A DNA stretch of 64,000 nt from the NCBI GenBank assembly GCA_050330095.1, contig JBHJOC010000007.1, positions 3,850 to 67,849 of the forward strand, read 5' to 3'. Shown here one piece after another: positions 1 to 9,395 of the stretch. How positions within the stretch are numbered: position 1 is the first letter of the stretch; each line of letters starts with the position of its first letter. A program made the translations under genes and the position numbers. The stretch is from JBCBWG01 sp036804185 (GTDB lineage: Bacteria > Pseudomonadota > Alphaproteobacteria > Rhizobiales > Hyphomicrobiaceae). The notes under the pieces are model-generated. The model was not told the DNA's origin. It saw only the letters and a list, made by a program, of their open reading frames with translations, and did not search any database.

Positions 1-20
1 GACGCGACAGTCCGTCCGTC

Positions 21-368
21 TCACCGACCGCCTCTGCGCGCGCATTCGATGCAGGTCGTCACTGATGGATCGAACTCCAGGCGCTTGATGGCAATATCCT
101 CACCGCAGGCGAGACATGCGCCGAAACTGTCGTCAGCGATTCTCTGCAGGGCCGCTGCAATGCGCGTCAACTCGGACTGGCGCTGACGGTCAGCTGCAAG
201 CGCCAACTGCTGGGCCTGCATGGCATCGATGCGCGATACCCGCCCGACGCTCGTCTGGTCCAGTTCAACCGGTGATCGGCTCTCGTAACTGATCTGCTTC
301 AAGTCGGTGAGCTCTGCCTGCCGAGAAAGCAGCTTTTGCTTCAGGCGCCCTATATCCCGATGGTTCAT
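21..368 (-). CDS. DksA/TraR-type C4 zinc-finger protein
   Basis: A protein of about 115 residues ending in a four-cysteine zinc finger: a CLAC pair and a CIEC pair separated by about 17 residues. Family members bind RNA polymerase through the secondary channel and modulate transcription; this is family knowledge, not shown here. The N-terminal half is charged and helical, as in DksA relatives. I chose the ATG at 368 because GGAG lies nine bases upstream and the protein then begins MNHRD; a longer in-frame start at 446 would run into the ABC gene upstream. It follows the exporter operon on the same strand by about 50 bases, so it may be co-transcribed. Confidence 0.85.
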   Translation of the reverse strand: MNHRDIGRLKQKLLSRQAELTDLKQISYESRSPVELDQTSVGRVSRIDAMQAQQLALAADRQRQSELTRIAAALQRIADDSFGACLACGEDIAIKRLEFDPSVTTCIECARRGGR

Positions 369-415
369 GTCGTCTGGCTCCAAGGTCGAAGGCTGCCCGA
401 CGCAAGCGCCTCCGA

Positions 416-1159
416 TCAGCCGGGTCGCACAGCGGCTTGAAGCCACCCGTCGTTGACGATCTCGCCGTCGACCAGTGTCACGTGGCGGTCGACGCGGGCG
501 GCGAGGTCGAGGTTGTGTGTCACCATGATGACGACCTTTCCGGCTTCCTTGGTCAAGCGGCGGAACAGTTGGAACACGACCTCGGAGTTTTTCGAGTCGA
601 GGTTGCCCGTCGGTTCATCCGCGATCACGATCAGGGGATCGTTGGCAAGGGCTCGAGCGATCGCGACCCGCTGGCGCTCGCCGCCGGACAATTGATGCGG
701 CCGCTTGAGGCCAGCGCCAGACAAGGCGAACTGCTCGAGCAGCGCATCGGCGCGCGCCGCCATCGCGTCCGGCGACCATAGTCCGAGCTTGCGCATCGGC
801 AACATGACGTTGTCGCGCGCACTGAACTCGCCGAGCAGAAAATGAAATTGGAACACGAAGCCGATGTCCCGCAGGCGGATCATTTCGCGCTCGCTTGGAG
901 ATGCAGCCGTCGCATCAACGCCGTTGATGAAGATCCGGCCGCGCGTTGGCGTATCCAGGAGCCCGATCAGGTAAATGAGCGACGACTTGCCAGAGCCTGA
1001 TGGGCCTGTGACGGCAAGGAATTCGCCTGGCGCGACGCTCATCGACACGTTCTTGACCAGTGTGACGGGCTCCGGGCCGTCATGGAGAATGCGCGTCACG
1101 TCCTCGAGGATCACGGCTCGCGTGCCGGGTGTGCCTGGCTGGCGCTCTTCGTTCGTCAT
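416..1159 (-). CDS. ABC transporter ATP-binding protein (LolD/MacB/DevA type)
   Basis: Cytoplasmic ATPase of 247 residues. Walker A is GPSGSGKSS near residue 52, the signature is LSGGERQRVAIARAL, and Walker B with the following loop reads IVIADEPTGNLD; the H-loop histidine is in VTHNLDLA. The sequence is closest in feel to the LolD/MacB/DevA class, which powers FtsX-like permeases that act on periplasmic substrates rather than pumping through a channel. Its start codon overlaps the stop of the permease gene by four bases (ATGA), indicating translational coupling. The substrate is unknown. Confidence 0.92.
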   Translation of the reverse strand: MTNEERQPGTPGTRAVILEDVTRILHDGPEPVTLVKNVSMSVAPGEFLAVTGPSGSGKSSLIYLIGLLDTPTRGRIFINGVDATAASPSEREMIRLRDIGFVFQFHFLLGEFSARDNVMLPMRKLGLWSPDAMAARADALLEQFALSGAGLKRPHQLSGGERQRVAIARALANDPLIVIADEPTGNLDSKNSEVVFQLFRRLTKEAGKVVIMVTHNLDLAARVDRHVTLVDGEIVNDGWLQAAVRPG

Positions 1160-2400
1160 GCCGCGCCCCGGATCACGTCGACCGGATTGAGGGCCGCAGC
1201 GGCACGCGCCGGCAGGAACGCTGCGAGAACGGAGACCAGGATCGCGATTCCGCCCCCTGAGATGTAATGCCAGATTGATCGGTTGAGAATGAAGCCTTGG
1301 GCGCGGATCATGCCCTCGATGTCGAACTCAATCGACGCAAGGAGGAGCGTCAGAAGGTAGCCAAGCACCCACCCGAGCAGGACGCCGGTACAGCCGACGA
1401 TCAAGCCCTGGAAGACGAAGATGAGGCGGATGTCGCGTTCAGAAAATCCTATTGATTTCAGAATCGCGACGTCGTGGCGCTTCTCGTTCACGATGGTCGA
1501 GATGATGTTGTAAATTCCGAACGCGGAAACGAGCAGAATGGCGCCGACCGTTGAGTACATAATCCCGTTCTGAATGACGAAAATTCCGAAGATGTTCTGG
1601 TTCGCCTCCGTCCATGTCTCGGCCTTGTAGCCAAAGCGGCGCTCAAGGTCGCGGGCGACCGCATCGGCCTGCTCGATGTCGGCGAGCCGGATGCGGATCT
1701 GGTCGATCACGTTGGCGCGCGCCTGCAGCACCTGGTTCTTCTTGAGGCTGACGTAGCCGCGGCTGTCGTCGAGGTTCACGATCCCGGTCTCGAACAGACC
1801 GACGACCTTCATTGCAAGCGTCACGCCCTGCCCGGAAATCAGCGTTACTGTATTGCCGACCGTGATCCCGGCTTTCCTTGCGAGCGTGGCGCCAAGGATC
1901 AATCCGTTCTGGTTGGCGACCAAATCCTGCAGTCGGCCCTCTACCATGTCCGCATCGAGGCTCGACACGCGGCTCTCGATCGAGGGGTCGATACCGAACA
2001 GGGTGACCGACACATCCCGAGAGCCATAGCGAATGAACGCCTGTCCCGTCAGCGTCGGGGCAACCGCGAGATCGCTGCGCTGGGCGAGATCGGCGAGGAT
2101 CTCGTTGGCGATCCTGACACCACGCGGCTCGTTGCGAGGTTTGAGGCCGCGCAGCTCGACCGCGTCTGCGATGCGCGCTGCAATGGCGGGTTGGATCGGC
2201 GCGGTACGGAACTCGTCACGGATGACGATGTGGGGCGAGATATCGACGATGCGGCGCACGAAGTCCTGCTGGAAGCCTTGCATCAATGCGGAGATGCCGA
2301 TGTAGAATCCGACGCCCAGCATCACACCCAGAACCGAAACGGCCGTCTGGCGTGGGCGGCTCAGGACATAGGCTCTCGCAATCGCGAACTGCTCGGTCAT
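1156..2400 (-). CDS. ABC transporter permease (FtsX/MacB/DevC family)
   Basis: Inner-membrane permease of 414 residues. One transmembrane segment lies near residues 15-40, followed by a large periplasmic domain (about 45-270), then three closely spaced C-terminal segments (about 275-400). This is the four-helix MacB/FtsX layout. The protein contains the typical IVNEKRHDVAILKSIGFS stretch just after the second helix, the coupling region to the ATPase. It overlaps both neighbours by four bases, so adaptor, permease and ATPase form one operon read from high to low coordinates. It probably exports or extracts a lipid, glycolipid or peptide; the substrate cannot be read from the sequence. Confidence 0.9.
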   Translation of the reverse strand: MTEQFAIARAYVLSRPRQTAVSVLGVMLGVGFYIGISALMQGFQQDFVRRIVDISPHIVIRDEFRTAPIQPAIAARIADAVELRGLKPRNEPRGVRIANEILADLAQRSDLAVAPTLTGQAFIRYGSRDVSVTLFGIDPSIESRVSSLDADMVEGRLQDLVANQNGLILGATLARKAGITVGNTVTLISGQGVTLAMKVVGLFETGIVNLDDSRGYVSLKKNQVLQARANVIDQIRIRLADIEQADAVARDLERRFGYKAETWTEANQNIFGIFVIQNGIMYSTVGAILLVSAFGIYNIISTIVNEKRHDVAILKSIGFSERDIRLIFVFQGLIVGCTGVLLGWVLGYLLTLLLASIEFDIEGMIRAQGFILNRSIWHYISGGGIAILVSVLAAFLPARAAAALNPVDVIRGAA

Positions 2401-3416
2401 GATCGCTCCAGCCGCCGTCGTGCCTGCTCGGCGTCGCGCACGACGACCGTATCATCGCTGATGCCCGACACGATCTCGATCTGTGCCTCGGAACGGATGC
2501 CGGTTTCGACGGGCAAACGCTGAATGCGTCCGCGGTCGATAATGTACACGTGACCGTCGAGGACGCTGCTGACCGGGAGCAGTCTGGCGTTCTCAGCTTC
2601 CCTTACGACGATGTTGATGTCCGTCGTCATGCCGACCATCAGGCCTGTTTCCGGTGGCAAGCTGATGCGAATGCGGAACGTCTTGCCGACCGGGTCGCCC
2701 TGCAGCGTGATGTGAGAGACTGCGCCGCGGACCACGCGATCGGGAAACGCGTCCGATTTGACGAGTACGGTCTGGCCCTGTCGAACCGTCGCGATATCCT
2801 CTTCATCGATCGTGGCGGTGACTTGCAGTTCCGTCGGGTCACCAACCCAGATGACCGGACGACCAGCTTCGATCAGCTCTCCCAACTCGCCTTCTCGACG
2901 CAACACCACGCCGTCGATGGGCGACACCAGCTGCATGCGCGCGATGCGATACTTCTGCGCTTCGACCCGTGCGAGCGCTTCTTCGCGTTGGGCCCGGAGC
3001 TCATCGACCTGGGCGCGTGGGATGATGGTGCGTTCGACGAGGACGAGTTTGCGGTTCAGCTCCTCGGTCAAGAGACGAGCGCGCGCTTCGAGTTCGCCGA
3101 GGATGGCACGCTCGACAGCATCGTCCTGAAGCGCGAGCACTTGGCCGCTTTGGACCTGTTCGCCCTCGGCGACACGGAACGCGACGAGCCGCGCTGTCTG
3201 GACCGCTGCGAGCCGTGCCCATGTGACGGGCTCGACCTGACCCGTTCCATAGACGGCAAGCACGGCAGTGCCACGCACCGGGGCCACTGTGTCCAGACGC
3301 GGCTGCGCCGTGGTGCGAGCGAGCCAGAGCCCGGCTGCAAGGGCGAGCGCCGCGATCAGCGTCCATCGTGTCCATGGCCCAAGCCGCAGCCAGGGCGGGG
3401 TCAACGTCTTCGACAT
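2397..3416 (-). CDS. HlyD/DevB-type periplasmic adaptor of the ABC exporter
   Basis: Membrane fusion protein of about 340 residues. An N-terminal membrane anchor (TLIAALALAAGLWLAR) is followed by a biotinyl-lipoyl-like barrel split by a coiled-coil hairpin (about residues 95-150, rich in E, L, R), then beta-barrel and membrane-proximal domains. Such adaptors connect the permease to an outer-membrane channel, none of which is encoded nearby. I prefer the ATG at 3416 because it places the anchor near the N-terminus and has AGG eight bases upstream; an in-frame ATG at 3521 would add an arginine-rich leader of 35 residues. It is the first gene of the three-gene operon. Confidence 0.85.
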   Translation of the reverse strand: MSKTLTPPWLRLGPWTRWTLIAALALAAGLWLARTTAQPRLDTVAPVRGTAVLAVYGTGQVEPVTWARLAAVQTARLVAFRVAEGEQVQSGQVLALQDDAVERAILGELEARARLLTEELNRKLVLVERTIIPRAQVDELRAQREEALARVEAQKYRIARMQLVSPIDGVVLRREGELGELIEAGRPVIWVGDPTELQVTATIDEEDIATVRQGQTVLVKSDAFPDRVVRGAVSHITLQGDPVGKTFRIRISLPPETGLMVGMTTDINIVVREAENARLLPVSSVLDGHVYIIDRGRIQRLPVETGIRSEAQIEIVSGISDDTVVVRDAEQARRRLERS

Positions 3417-3757
3417 CGCCGAAACCTGGGCAGGCCAGCCGGTCCGGTGTGCGGAGAGCGGACTGGATGGCTGCCGCTCCCGCTTCACCCGGCTATCGGT
3501 TTTCTGGTCATCGAGCAGCATTACCGAACCGCCATTACCCCGCTGTCCGCCGGCCGATCATGCCGACCTGCGCACGGTAATGCCAATTCCCAGCGGGAAA
3601 AGGGCCGCTACGTTCAATCTGCGACTTTCAATCTGCGACGTTCAATTCGGGCTGCCCGCTGGCGTACGAGCGCGCGAGGTGGCTCTGTTCGCCACCCCTC
3701 CGCATGAGCCATGGAACCGCCGCGTCCCGCTCAGGTGGACGGGATATCGGGTGTCCG

Positions 3758-6601
3758 TCAGCTATATTGCCCGTGGCAGTGCTTGTACTTCTTGCCTGAG
3801 CCACACGGACAGGCCTCGTTGCGCGCAACCTTGCCCCACGTCGCGGGATTGCTCGGATCGCGGGACTTGGCTGCGACGCGGTTTCGCACCGGCGCGGTTT
3901 TGAGTTCGCCATCCTCGCGTGCTGCGGATGTACGGCTCTCGTTGCGGATCGCCTGATCGGCGAGCGCGAGATGGTCGATGCCGTCGCCGTATTGAGGCTG
4001 GAACTGCGGATGGATTGCTTCCAATGGTGGTAGCTGCTCTTCGTCGTAGAGGGGCATTTCGGGAACGAGTCTGATGTGCATCAACTGGCCCGTCACCGCC
4101 TCGCGCAGCTTGACGAGCATCGCCTCGAACAGCAGGAAGGCCTCGGACTTGTACTCGTTCAGCGGGTCCCGTTGGCCATAAGCGCGGAAGCCGATCACCT
4201 GACGCAGGTGTTCGAGCGTGACCAGATGTTCGCGCCACAGGTGATCAAGCGTCTGCAGCAGAACCGCCTTCTCGACCTCACGGATATTCTGCTCGCCGAT
4301 CTCGACGGCCTTCTCGACGGCCTTGGCGTCGACGGCTTCGATCAGCCGCTGCTTGATCTCTTCGTTGGCGATGCCTTCTTCGGCCGCCCAGCTGGCGATC
4401 GGCTCTTCGAGATCGAAAATCGTTCGCACTTCGTCTTCGAGCTTTGGGATCTCCCACTGCTCGGCGTAGGCCTTTTCAGGGACGTACTTGGCGACCAGGG
4501 CTGCAACCACGTCGTGGCGCATGTCGCGGATCGTTTCAGAGACGTCGTCCTGTGCCATAATGTCGATGCGCTGATCAAAAATGACCTTGCGCTGATCGTT
4601 CATTACGTCGTCGTACTTGAGGATCTGCTTGCGGATGTCGAAGTTGCGCGCCTCGACCTTCCGCTGAGCCATTTCGAGCGACTTGTTCATCATCGGGTGC
4701 GCAATCGCTTCGCCGCGCTGCAAACCGAGCGAGCCGAGGATCTTGTCCATCCGGTTGGACCCGAAGATTCGCATCAGGTCGTCCTCGAGCGACAGATAGA
4801 ACTTCGAGCGGCCCGGATCGCCCTGGCGGCCCGAGCGGCCGCGCAGCTGGTTGTCGATCCGGCGGCTCTCGTGGCGCTCTGTGCCGATCACGTAAAGACC
4901 GCCCGGGCGGGTGATCGTCTTGGCTGGCTTCGTGCCCTTGGCGGGCTCGATCTCGATCACCTGTTCAGCCGCGAGTACGTCTGCGCGCGCCTGCGCGATC
5001 TCATCGCGGATCCGGGCCAGCGCTGCATCGCGCGCCACACCCGGCTCCATCTCCCCGACCTCGTCGGCGATGCGCATCTCGAGGTTGCCGCCGAGCTGGA
5101 TGTCGGTGCCCCGGCCAGCCATGTTGGTTGCAATCGTCACGGCACCGGGCACGCCGGCTTGCGCGATGATGTAGGCTTCTTGCTCGTGGTAGCGCGCGTT
5201 GAGCACCTGGTGCGTCACGCCGCGCTCGGTCAGCAATTTCGAAAGGTGCTCGCTCTTCTCGATGGAAGCCGTGCCAACCAGGACGGGCTGCCGGCGTTCA
5301 CGCGCAGCCTCGATCTCGTCGATGATGGCTTCCCACTTTTCCTCCGCAGTCCGATAGATCTCGTCGTCATCGTCGATGCGCGCCACGGGCACATTGGTCG
5401 GAATCTCGATCACATCGAGACCATAAATGTCGAGGAACTCGTCGGCCTCGGTGGCGGCCGTGCCGGTCATCCCGCCCAGTTTCTCGTAAAGGCGGAAGTA
5501 ATTCTGGAACGTGATGGAGGCGAGCGTCTGGTTTTCTGGCTGGATATCGACGTTCTCTTTCGCCTCCAGCGCCTGATGCAGCCCTTCCGAATAGCGCCGA
5601 CCCGGCATCATTCGTCCCGTGAATTCATCGATGATCACGACGTCGCGCCCGCGGACGATGTAGTCCTTGTCGCGCTGGAACAGCTTGTGTGCCTTCAGCG
5701 CTTGGGTCGCGTGGTGCACCAGAGTGACGTTCTCGATGTCGTAGAGGGAGCCGGTCATCAGCCCGTCCTCGACCATCATGGCCTCGAGTTTCTCGTTGCC
5801 GGACTCGCTGAAGGTGACGGTTCGTTGCTTTTCGTCGACCTCGAAATCACCTGCGACCAGCTTCGGGATGTATTTGTCGACGGCGATGTAGAGATCCGCC
5901 TTGTCGTCGATCGGGCCCGAGATAATCAGGGGCGTCCGGGCTTCGTCGATCAGGATCGAATCGACCTCGTCGACGATCGCGAAGGCATGATCGCGCTGAA
6001 CCATTTCGCGGCGCGCCATCTTCATGTTGTCGCGCAGGTAATCGAACCCGAGTTCGTTGTTGGTAGCGTACGTGACGTCGCAGGCATATGCCGCTTGACG
6101 TTCGGCGTCGTCCATCTCGTTGACGATCACCCCGACGGACAACCCGAGGAATCGGTAGACTTGCCCCATCCATGCCGCGTCGCGTCGCGCGAGGTAGTCG
6201 TTGACCGTGACGACATGGACACCGCGCCCCGTCAGTGCATTCAGGTAGACGGCGAGAGTTGCAACGAGCGTTTTACCCTCGCCCGTCTTCATCTCAGCGA
6301 TTTTGCCGTCGTTCAGAACCATCCCACCGATCAACTGCACGTCGTAGTGGCGCTGTCCGAGCGAGCGCTTGGCGCCTTCACGAACGGTCGCAAACGCTGG
6401 CACCAACAGGTCGCTGATGCTCGCGCCTTCGGCAATCTGCTTCCGGAAAGCCTCGGTGCGCGCGCGCAGGGCGTCGTCAGAAAGCTGCTCCAGTTCCGGC
6501 TCGAGCGCATTGATCTGCTCGACGCGAGCCCGATATGCCTTGACCTTGCGGTCATTCGATGAGCCGAATACCTTCGAGGCCAGTTTGCCGAGCGAAATCA
6601 T
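3758..6601 (-). CDS. secA: Preprotein translocase ATPase SecA
   Basis: SecA of 947 residues, the motor that pushes unfolded preproteins through SecYEG. Visible landmarks are the Walker A region MKTGEGKTLVA, the DEAD-type motif DEVDSILIDEARTP, the GMTGTAATEADEF segment, and the nucleotide-binding motifs NMAGRGTDI and QLRGRSGRQGDPG. The C-terminus carries the zinc-binding tail CPCGSGKKYKHCHG, which binds SecB and phospholipid in other bacteria. I chose the ATG at 6601 (MISLGKLASKVFG), the normal SecA beginning; an in-frame ATG 47 codons upstream adds sequence unlike the family. It is divergent from the parvulin gene, an order common in alphaproteobacteria. Confidence 0.98.
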   Translation of the reverse strand: MISLGKLASKVFGSSNDRKVKAYRARVEQINALEPELEQLSDDALRARTEAFRKQIAEGASISDLLVPAFATVREGAKRSLGQRHYDVQLIGGMVLNDGKIAEMKTGEGKTLVATLAVYLNALTGRGVHVVTVNDYLARRDAAWMGQVYRFLGLSVGVIVNEMDDAERQAAYACDVTYATNNELGFDYLRDNMKMARREMVQRDHAFAIVDEVDSILIDEARTPLIISGPIDDKADLYIAVDKYIPKLVAGDFEVDEKQRTVTFSESGNEKLEAMMVEDGLMTGSLYDIENVTLVHHATQALKAHKLFQRDKDYIVRGRDVVIIDEFTGRMMPGRRYSEGLHQALEAKENVDIQPENQTLASITFQNYFRLYEKLGGMTGTAATEADEFLDIYGLDVIEIPTNVPVARIDDDDEIYRTAEEKWEAIIDEIEAARERRQPVLVGTASIEKSEHLSKLLTERGVTHQVLNARYHEQEAYIIAQAGVPGAVTIATNMAGRGTDIQLGGNLEMRIADEVGEMEPGVARDAALARIRDEIAQARADVLAAEQVIEIEPAKGTKPAKTITRPGGLYVIGTERHESRRIDNQLRGRSGRQGDPGRSKFYLSLEDDLMRIFGSNRMDKILGSLGLQRGEAIAHPMMNKSLEMAQRKVEARNFDIRKQILKYDDVMNDQRKVIFDQRIDIMAQDDVSETIRDMRHDVVAALVAKYVPEKAYAEQWEIPKLEDEVRTIFDLEEPIASWAAEEGIANEEIKQRLIEAVDAKAVEKAVEIGEQNIREVEKAVLLQTLDHLWREHLVTLEHLRQVIGFRAYGQRDPLNEYKSEAFLLFEAMLVKLREAVTGQLMHIRLVPEMPLYDEEQLPPLEAIHPQFQPQYGDGIDHLALADQAIRNESRTSAAREDGELKTAPVRNRVAAKSRDPSNPATWGKVARNEACPCGSGKKYKHCHGQYS

Positions 6602-7074
6602 AATTTTGGCCGTCCGTTCTGGTCGTCGCCCAGTTGCAGGGCGCGTGTCAGGATCGTGTTGGTCGGGGGGATTTGCACCATTGCGGGCCAGCCATGCAAC
6701 GCCCCGTTCGGTCCGAGCCACCCTCGATTGGCCCTGAGGCACGTCTCATTGACTTGAGGTCCTGCGGGCTGACGGTGAGCCGTGCCGCGGCGCACGCCAA
6801 CACGCGCTGTTGAGCTATGAGCGAAACCTCTGTCCGGTGGTGACATAGGAACCCGCTGCCGGTCGTGTCAATTGAACACCCCGTCAAAAGCCAGACTGTC
6901 AGCTGGCGCGTGAGCCTCACGGTCCCACGCGAGGACAGGGTGGGCCTATACCGAATGTTCATTTCACACCGGGGCTCTGCGCGTCTAAACGGGGAGCTTG
7001 GCCGGCATTCGAAAGCGGGTGCCGCGCTTGGCTCTCGGTACCAACTTGCGGTGCCATGGATGGGAAGGTCGATC
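6602..7074. other. Intergenic region between secA and the parvulin gene
   Basis: About 470 bases between two divergent genes. It should hold the promoters of both. Reading frames cross it on both strands, but none has a recognisable protein or a convincing ribosome binding site. I see no RNA gene, terminator or clear palindrome. Confidence 0.5.
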
Positions 7075-7938
7075 GTGAAACGTTGTGACGTTGTCAGAGC
7101 GAATATACTTGGCGGGCTATTGGTGATCGGCCTGTTGTGCGGGGGCCCCCCCGCGGTGGCCGAGAGCGCGAAGGTGCTCGCGACGGTCAACGGCGTCGCA
7201 ATCACGGAAACGCACCTCGAGATGGCGGAGGCCGAATTCGGCAGCCAGCTCGCCAGGGTGCCCGAGGGCGAACGGCGCCGGATCCTGGTCGAATTCCTGA
7301 TCGAGAACCAGCTCATCGCCGCAGAGGCCCAGAAAACAGGCACGGCCGCGACCCAGGCCTTCAAGGAGAGGCTGGCATATTACGAGCGGCGCGCGCTTCG
7401 TGACACGTTCTTCGAGACGAACATCCGCGACAGCGTAAGCGACACCGACGCGCGGGCCGTCTACGATGAAGAGGTGAAGTCCCTGCCGCAGACAGAAGAG
7501 GTGAAGGCCTCCCACATTCTCGTCGAAACCGAAGAGAAGGCCAAAGAGATCTTCCAGACGCTGTTGCACGACGGTGATTTCGCCAAGCTCGCAGCGGAAC
7601 ACTCGCTCGATCCTGGCAGCAAGGCCAATGGCGGCGATCTTGGCTACTTCACACGCGGCCGCATGGTGCCGGAGTTCGAGACTGCGGCCTTCGAGCTCAA
7701 GGTCGACGAGATCTCGGTGCCGGTGAAATCACAGTTCGGCTGGCACATCATCAAGGTCACCGACCGTCGCGACCAGCCCCCCCCGGATTTCGATGAAGTC
7801 AAGGAAGAGCTCAAGGTCACGCTGATCCGCAAGAAGGTGCGCGAGCTCGTCACGCAATATCGGGAGGCTGCAACCGTGGATTACCTCGACCCGGAGCTCA
7901 AAGCGCTCGCCGAGGAAGCCGCTAAGCGTCCGCGCTGA
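7075..7938 (+). CDS. Periplasmic parvulin-type peptidyl-prolyl cis-trans isomerase
   Basis: Exported folding factor of about 287 residues. A signal peptide (KRCDVV then a hydrophobic run ending in AVAES) precedes a SurA-like N-terminal helical region (residues about 35-125) and one parvulin domain (about 140-235) with VKASHILVE, NGGDLGYF and GWHIIKV, the usual landmarks. I chose the GTG at 7075 because GGAAGG lies six bases upstream and the signal peptide then begins directly; an in-frame ATG at 7060 is the alternative. It probably assists folding of outer-membrane or periplasmic proteins delivered by Sec. argJ follows about 135 bases downstream. Confidence 0.92.
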   Translation: MKRCDVVRANILGGLLVIGLLCGGPPAVAESAKVLATVNGVAITETHLEMAEAEFGSQLARVPEGERRRILVEFLIENQLIAAEAQKTGTAATQAFKERLAYYERRALRDTFFETNIRDSVSDTDARAVYDEEVKSLPQTEEVKASHILVETEEKAKEIFQTLLHDGDFAKLAAEHSLDPGSKANGGDLGYFTRGRMVPEFETAAFELKVDEISVPVKSQFGWHIIKVTDRRDQPPPDFDEVKEELKVTLIRKKVRELVTQYREAATVDYLDPELKALAEEAAKRPR

Positions 7939-8072
7939 GACCCGATCGTTGTGTTGCGACCGCGTTGCATGGCGCGCCATCGATCCTTTCAGCTTTTGAA
8001 ATTCCCGTTGACGCTGCAGCATCCGCGGGCCTTTCCTCTCGCCCGCTCGAAATCCGCCATAAGGGGTCGACC

Positions 8073-9323
8073 GTGGGCAGCACTTCGAAGCCGTCGCCTT
8101 TCGCACCAAAGAGCCTTGCGACGCTGAAACCAATCGATGGCGCACGGTTTGCGACCGCGCAGGCCGGAATAAGGTACCAGGATCGTACGGACTTGATGGT
8201 CGCCTTGCTCGACGAGGGCACGGCTGTTGCTGGCGTTGCGACCCGCTCCGCGACCTGTTCGGCTGCCGTCGAATGGTGCAGGAGTTCACTCGCCTCTGGC
8301 ACCGATGCGCGGATCCTCGTGGTCAATTCCGGCAATGCGAACGCGTTCACCGGGTTGCGTGGGCGTCAGGCTGTGGAGGCCACGGCCGACGCTGCTGCAG
8401 CAGCGGCAGGGTGCTCCATCGACCAAGTGTACGTGTCGTCGACTGGGGTCATCGGCGAGCCACTCGATGCAAGCACATTCACGCATCTGCTCGCCGATCT
8501 TGTCGCCCGCGCCGAACCGGATGCTTTCGAGGCTGCCGGCCGCGCGATCATGACGACAGACACCTATCCAAAGCTTGCCACGCGCACGGTCGTTCTCGGC
8601 GACATTACCGTCACGCTCAACGGCATTTGCAAAGGCGCCGGCATGATCGCGCCTGATATGGCGACAATGCTGTGCTACATGTTCACCGATGCGGCGATCG
8701 CGAGCCCGGTGCTGCAGCGCCTTCTCGAAGCCCACGTTGAGACGACGTTCAATTGTATGACCGTTGATGGCGACACCTCGACAAGCGACACGTGCCTGCT
8801 GTTTGCGACCGGAGCTGCTGCGCTGCGTGGCCAGAAGCCGATCGTCGATCTGGCCGACCCGCGGCTTGCGCCCTTCGACCTCGCGCTGCAGGACCTCATG
8901 CGGGAGCTTGCGATCCAGATCGCGAAGGACGGCGAAGGCGCGAGCAAGTTCGTGACGTTCGCGGTGAGCGGTGCCGAAGATTTCCAGGCCGCACGCACGA
9001 TTGCCAAGGCGTGCGCCAATTCGCCGATCCTCAAGACTGCGATTGCTGGCGAAGACCCGAACTGGGGCCGCGTCGTCATGGCGGTCGGCAAGTCCGGTGA
9101 AGCTGCAGATCGCGATCGCCTGGCAATCTGGTTCGGGCCGCATTGTGTAGCGCGTGAGGGCGAACGCGCGGCCGAGTACGATGAGGCAACCGTCGCAGCC
9201 TACATGAAGGGCGCCGAACTCGAGATACGGATCGACGTTGGCGTCGGGAGCGGCGCTGCAACCGTGTGGACCTGTGATCTGACCCACGACTATGTGGCGA
9301 TCAACGCTGACTATCGAAGCTGA
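8073..9323 (+). CDS. argJ: Bifunctional ornithine acetyltransferase / N-acetylglutamate synthase
   Basis: ArgJ of 416 residues, the enzyme that transfers acetyl from N-acetylornithine to glutamate in the cyclic arginine pathway. The precursor cleaves itself at the threonine of the KGAGMIAPDMATML motif to give alpha and beta chains. Other landmarks are NSGNANAFTG and GEDPNWGR. I chose the GTG at 8073: AAGGGG lies six bases upstream and the protein then begins GSTSKPSPFAPKS, the usual ArgJ start; an in-frame ATG at 7965 would add 36 unrelated residues. Whether it is bifunctional or only an acetyltransferase cannot be decided from sequence. Confidence 0.96.
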   Translation: MGSTSKPSPFAPKSLATLKPIDGARFATAQAGIRYQDRTDLMVALLDEGTAVAGVATRSATCSAAVEWCRSSLASGTDARILVVNSGNANAFTGLRGRQAVEATADAAAAAAGCSIDQVYVSSTGVIGEPLDASTFTHLLADLVARAEPDAFEAAGRAIMTTDTYPKLATRTVVLGDITVTLNGICKGAGMIAPDMATMLCYMFTDAAIASPVLQRLLEAHVETTFNCMTVDGDTSTSDTCLLFATGAAALRGQKPIVDLADPRLAPFDLALQDLMRELAIQIAKDGEGASKFVTFAVSGAEDFQAARTIAKACANSPILKTAIAGEDPNWGRVVMAVGKSGEAADRDRLAIWFGPHCVAREGERAAEYDEATVAAYMKGAELEIRIDVGVGSGAATVWTCDLTHDYVAINADYRS

Positions 9324-9395
9324 GTTGCCAGGACTGCGGGCGCTGCCACCCAACCCCAAGGCACAGGTAGAGGCAGCACAAGGCACGTTGGGAGC

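Noticed and set aside
4076..6562. Very long open frame on the plus strand opposite secA
   Set aside because: It is fully antisense to secA, has no family similarity, and is expected from GC-rich codon bias.
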